Below, in pieces: positions 63,820-64,000 of a stretch of 64,000 nt of DNA. This DNA comes from Absidia repens (taxonomy: Eukaryota; Mucoromycota; Mucoromycetes; Mucorales; Cunninghamellaceae). The stretch is from assembly GCA_002105175.1 (NCBI GenBank), contig MCGE01000005.1, positions 2,040,572 to 2,104,571 on the forward strand. Direction: 5' to 3'. The first letter of the stretch is position 1, and each line of letters begins with the position of its first letter. Under the pieces are notes generated by a model that worked only from the letters and a program-made list of their open reading frames with translations, did no database searches and was not told the origin of the DNA. The translations under genes and the position numbers were made by a program.

Positions 63820-64000
63820 TGTCGTATTCCTGGTTCCTGCTTAGCAATATTTGCATCAAAAGCATCTATGCCATCATCATTTGTATATCCGACTTATCTC
63901 TTCACTCTATTTTTTACCCCTGAATTCCCCACTTATTCTCACACTTGTCATTCAACACATCAGATAGCACACAGCCTCAACTATCCGTAGTCTCAAATAC
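63820..64000. other. Window edge, no gene seen
   Basis: Short non-repetitive end after the minisatellite; no supported exon. Confidence 0.4.

Noticed and set aside
63313..63990. Long repetitive open frames (LKWKYCTFI repeats), and a CRISPR-like regular array
   Set aside because: Units are adjacent with no unique spacers, so it is a minisatellite. The open frames exist only because some units are 33 bases; no start/splice context.

Overview
The window is eukaryotic nuclear DNA from an early-diverging filamentous fungus, most likely Mucoromycota (Mucorales-like). Genes are dense and cut by many 50-100 base GT-AG introns. Poly-T/poly-A tracts, Gln-rich proteins and AATAAA signals are common. 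A fungus-specific set (DSC complex subunit Dsc3, Tim54, Dbp3, Pso2) sits beside a cobalamin adenosyltransferase, an enzyme expected in early-diverging fungi and largely missing from Dikarya. No operons or prokaryotic signals were seen.

Layout. 1-6.9 kb: the 3' end of an unidentified gene, an alpha-arrestin (-), a possible orphan 3' exon (-), a Dsc3-like gene (+) and mitochondrial ribosomal protein uS19m (-). 6.9-8.7 kb: first copy of a dispersed repeat. 8.7-13.2 kb: a coiled-coil, probably tail-anchored protein (-), Tim54 (+) and a tiny SERF-like zinc-finger protein (+). 13.2-16.1 kb: two repeat copies as a head-to-head inverted pair. 16.1-28.3 kb: a run of plus-strand housekeeping genes (TRAPP subunit Trs20, importin beta Kap95, DEAD-box helicase Dbp3, COPII coat Sec24). 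28.6-29.6 kb: 5-formyltetrahydrofolate cyclo-ligase (-). 29.6-33.9 kb: gene-poor, AT-rich, repeat copies. 33.9-39.2 kb: one large TTC39/Iml2-type gene (-) with a long disordered N-terminus. 40.7-49.4 kb: tRNA-Ala(AGC), Isa1/ISCA1, Pso2/SNM1 nuclease, a bHLH factor and a secreted Ish1/Msc1-like protein. 49.4-51.7 kb: repeat. 51.7-57.2 kb: a CaMK-type kinase and Rad4/XPC. 57.2-61.1 kb: repeat, calmodulin-like pseudogene, cobalamin adenosyltransferase (-). 61.1-64 kb: no gene; tandem repeats, a repeat copy and a 34-base minisatellite.

The genes are mostly independent housekeeping functions: secretion (Sec24, Trs20), nuclear import (Kap95), mitochondrial import, translation and Fe-S assembly (Tim54, uS19m, Isa1), ER/Golgi ubiquitination (Dsc3, with an arrestin adaptor nearby), DNA repair (Pso2, Rad4), one-carbon and B12 metabolism. 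The most unusual content is the non-coding repeat family. Its eight copies share a CCGC + CANNTG start, a T-rich tract, a conserved core of about 130 bases and AATAAA signals; two copies form a potential long hairpin. Several otherwise well-conserved genes (Dbp3, the TTC39 gene, the tail-anchored protein) contain single-base frame breaks, which could be assembly indels or real decay. Exon models were made by hand from splice consensus and reading-frame continuity; no search was run.
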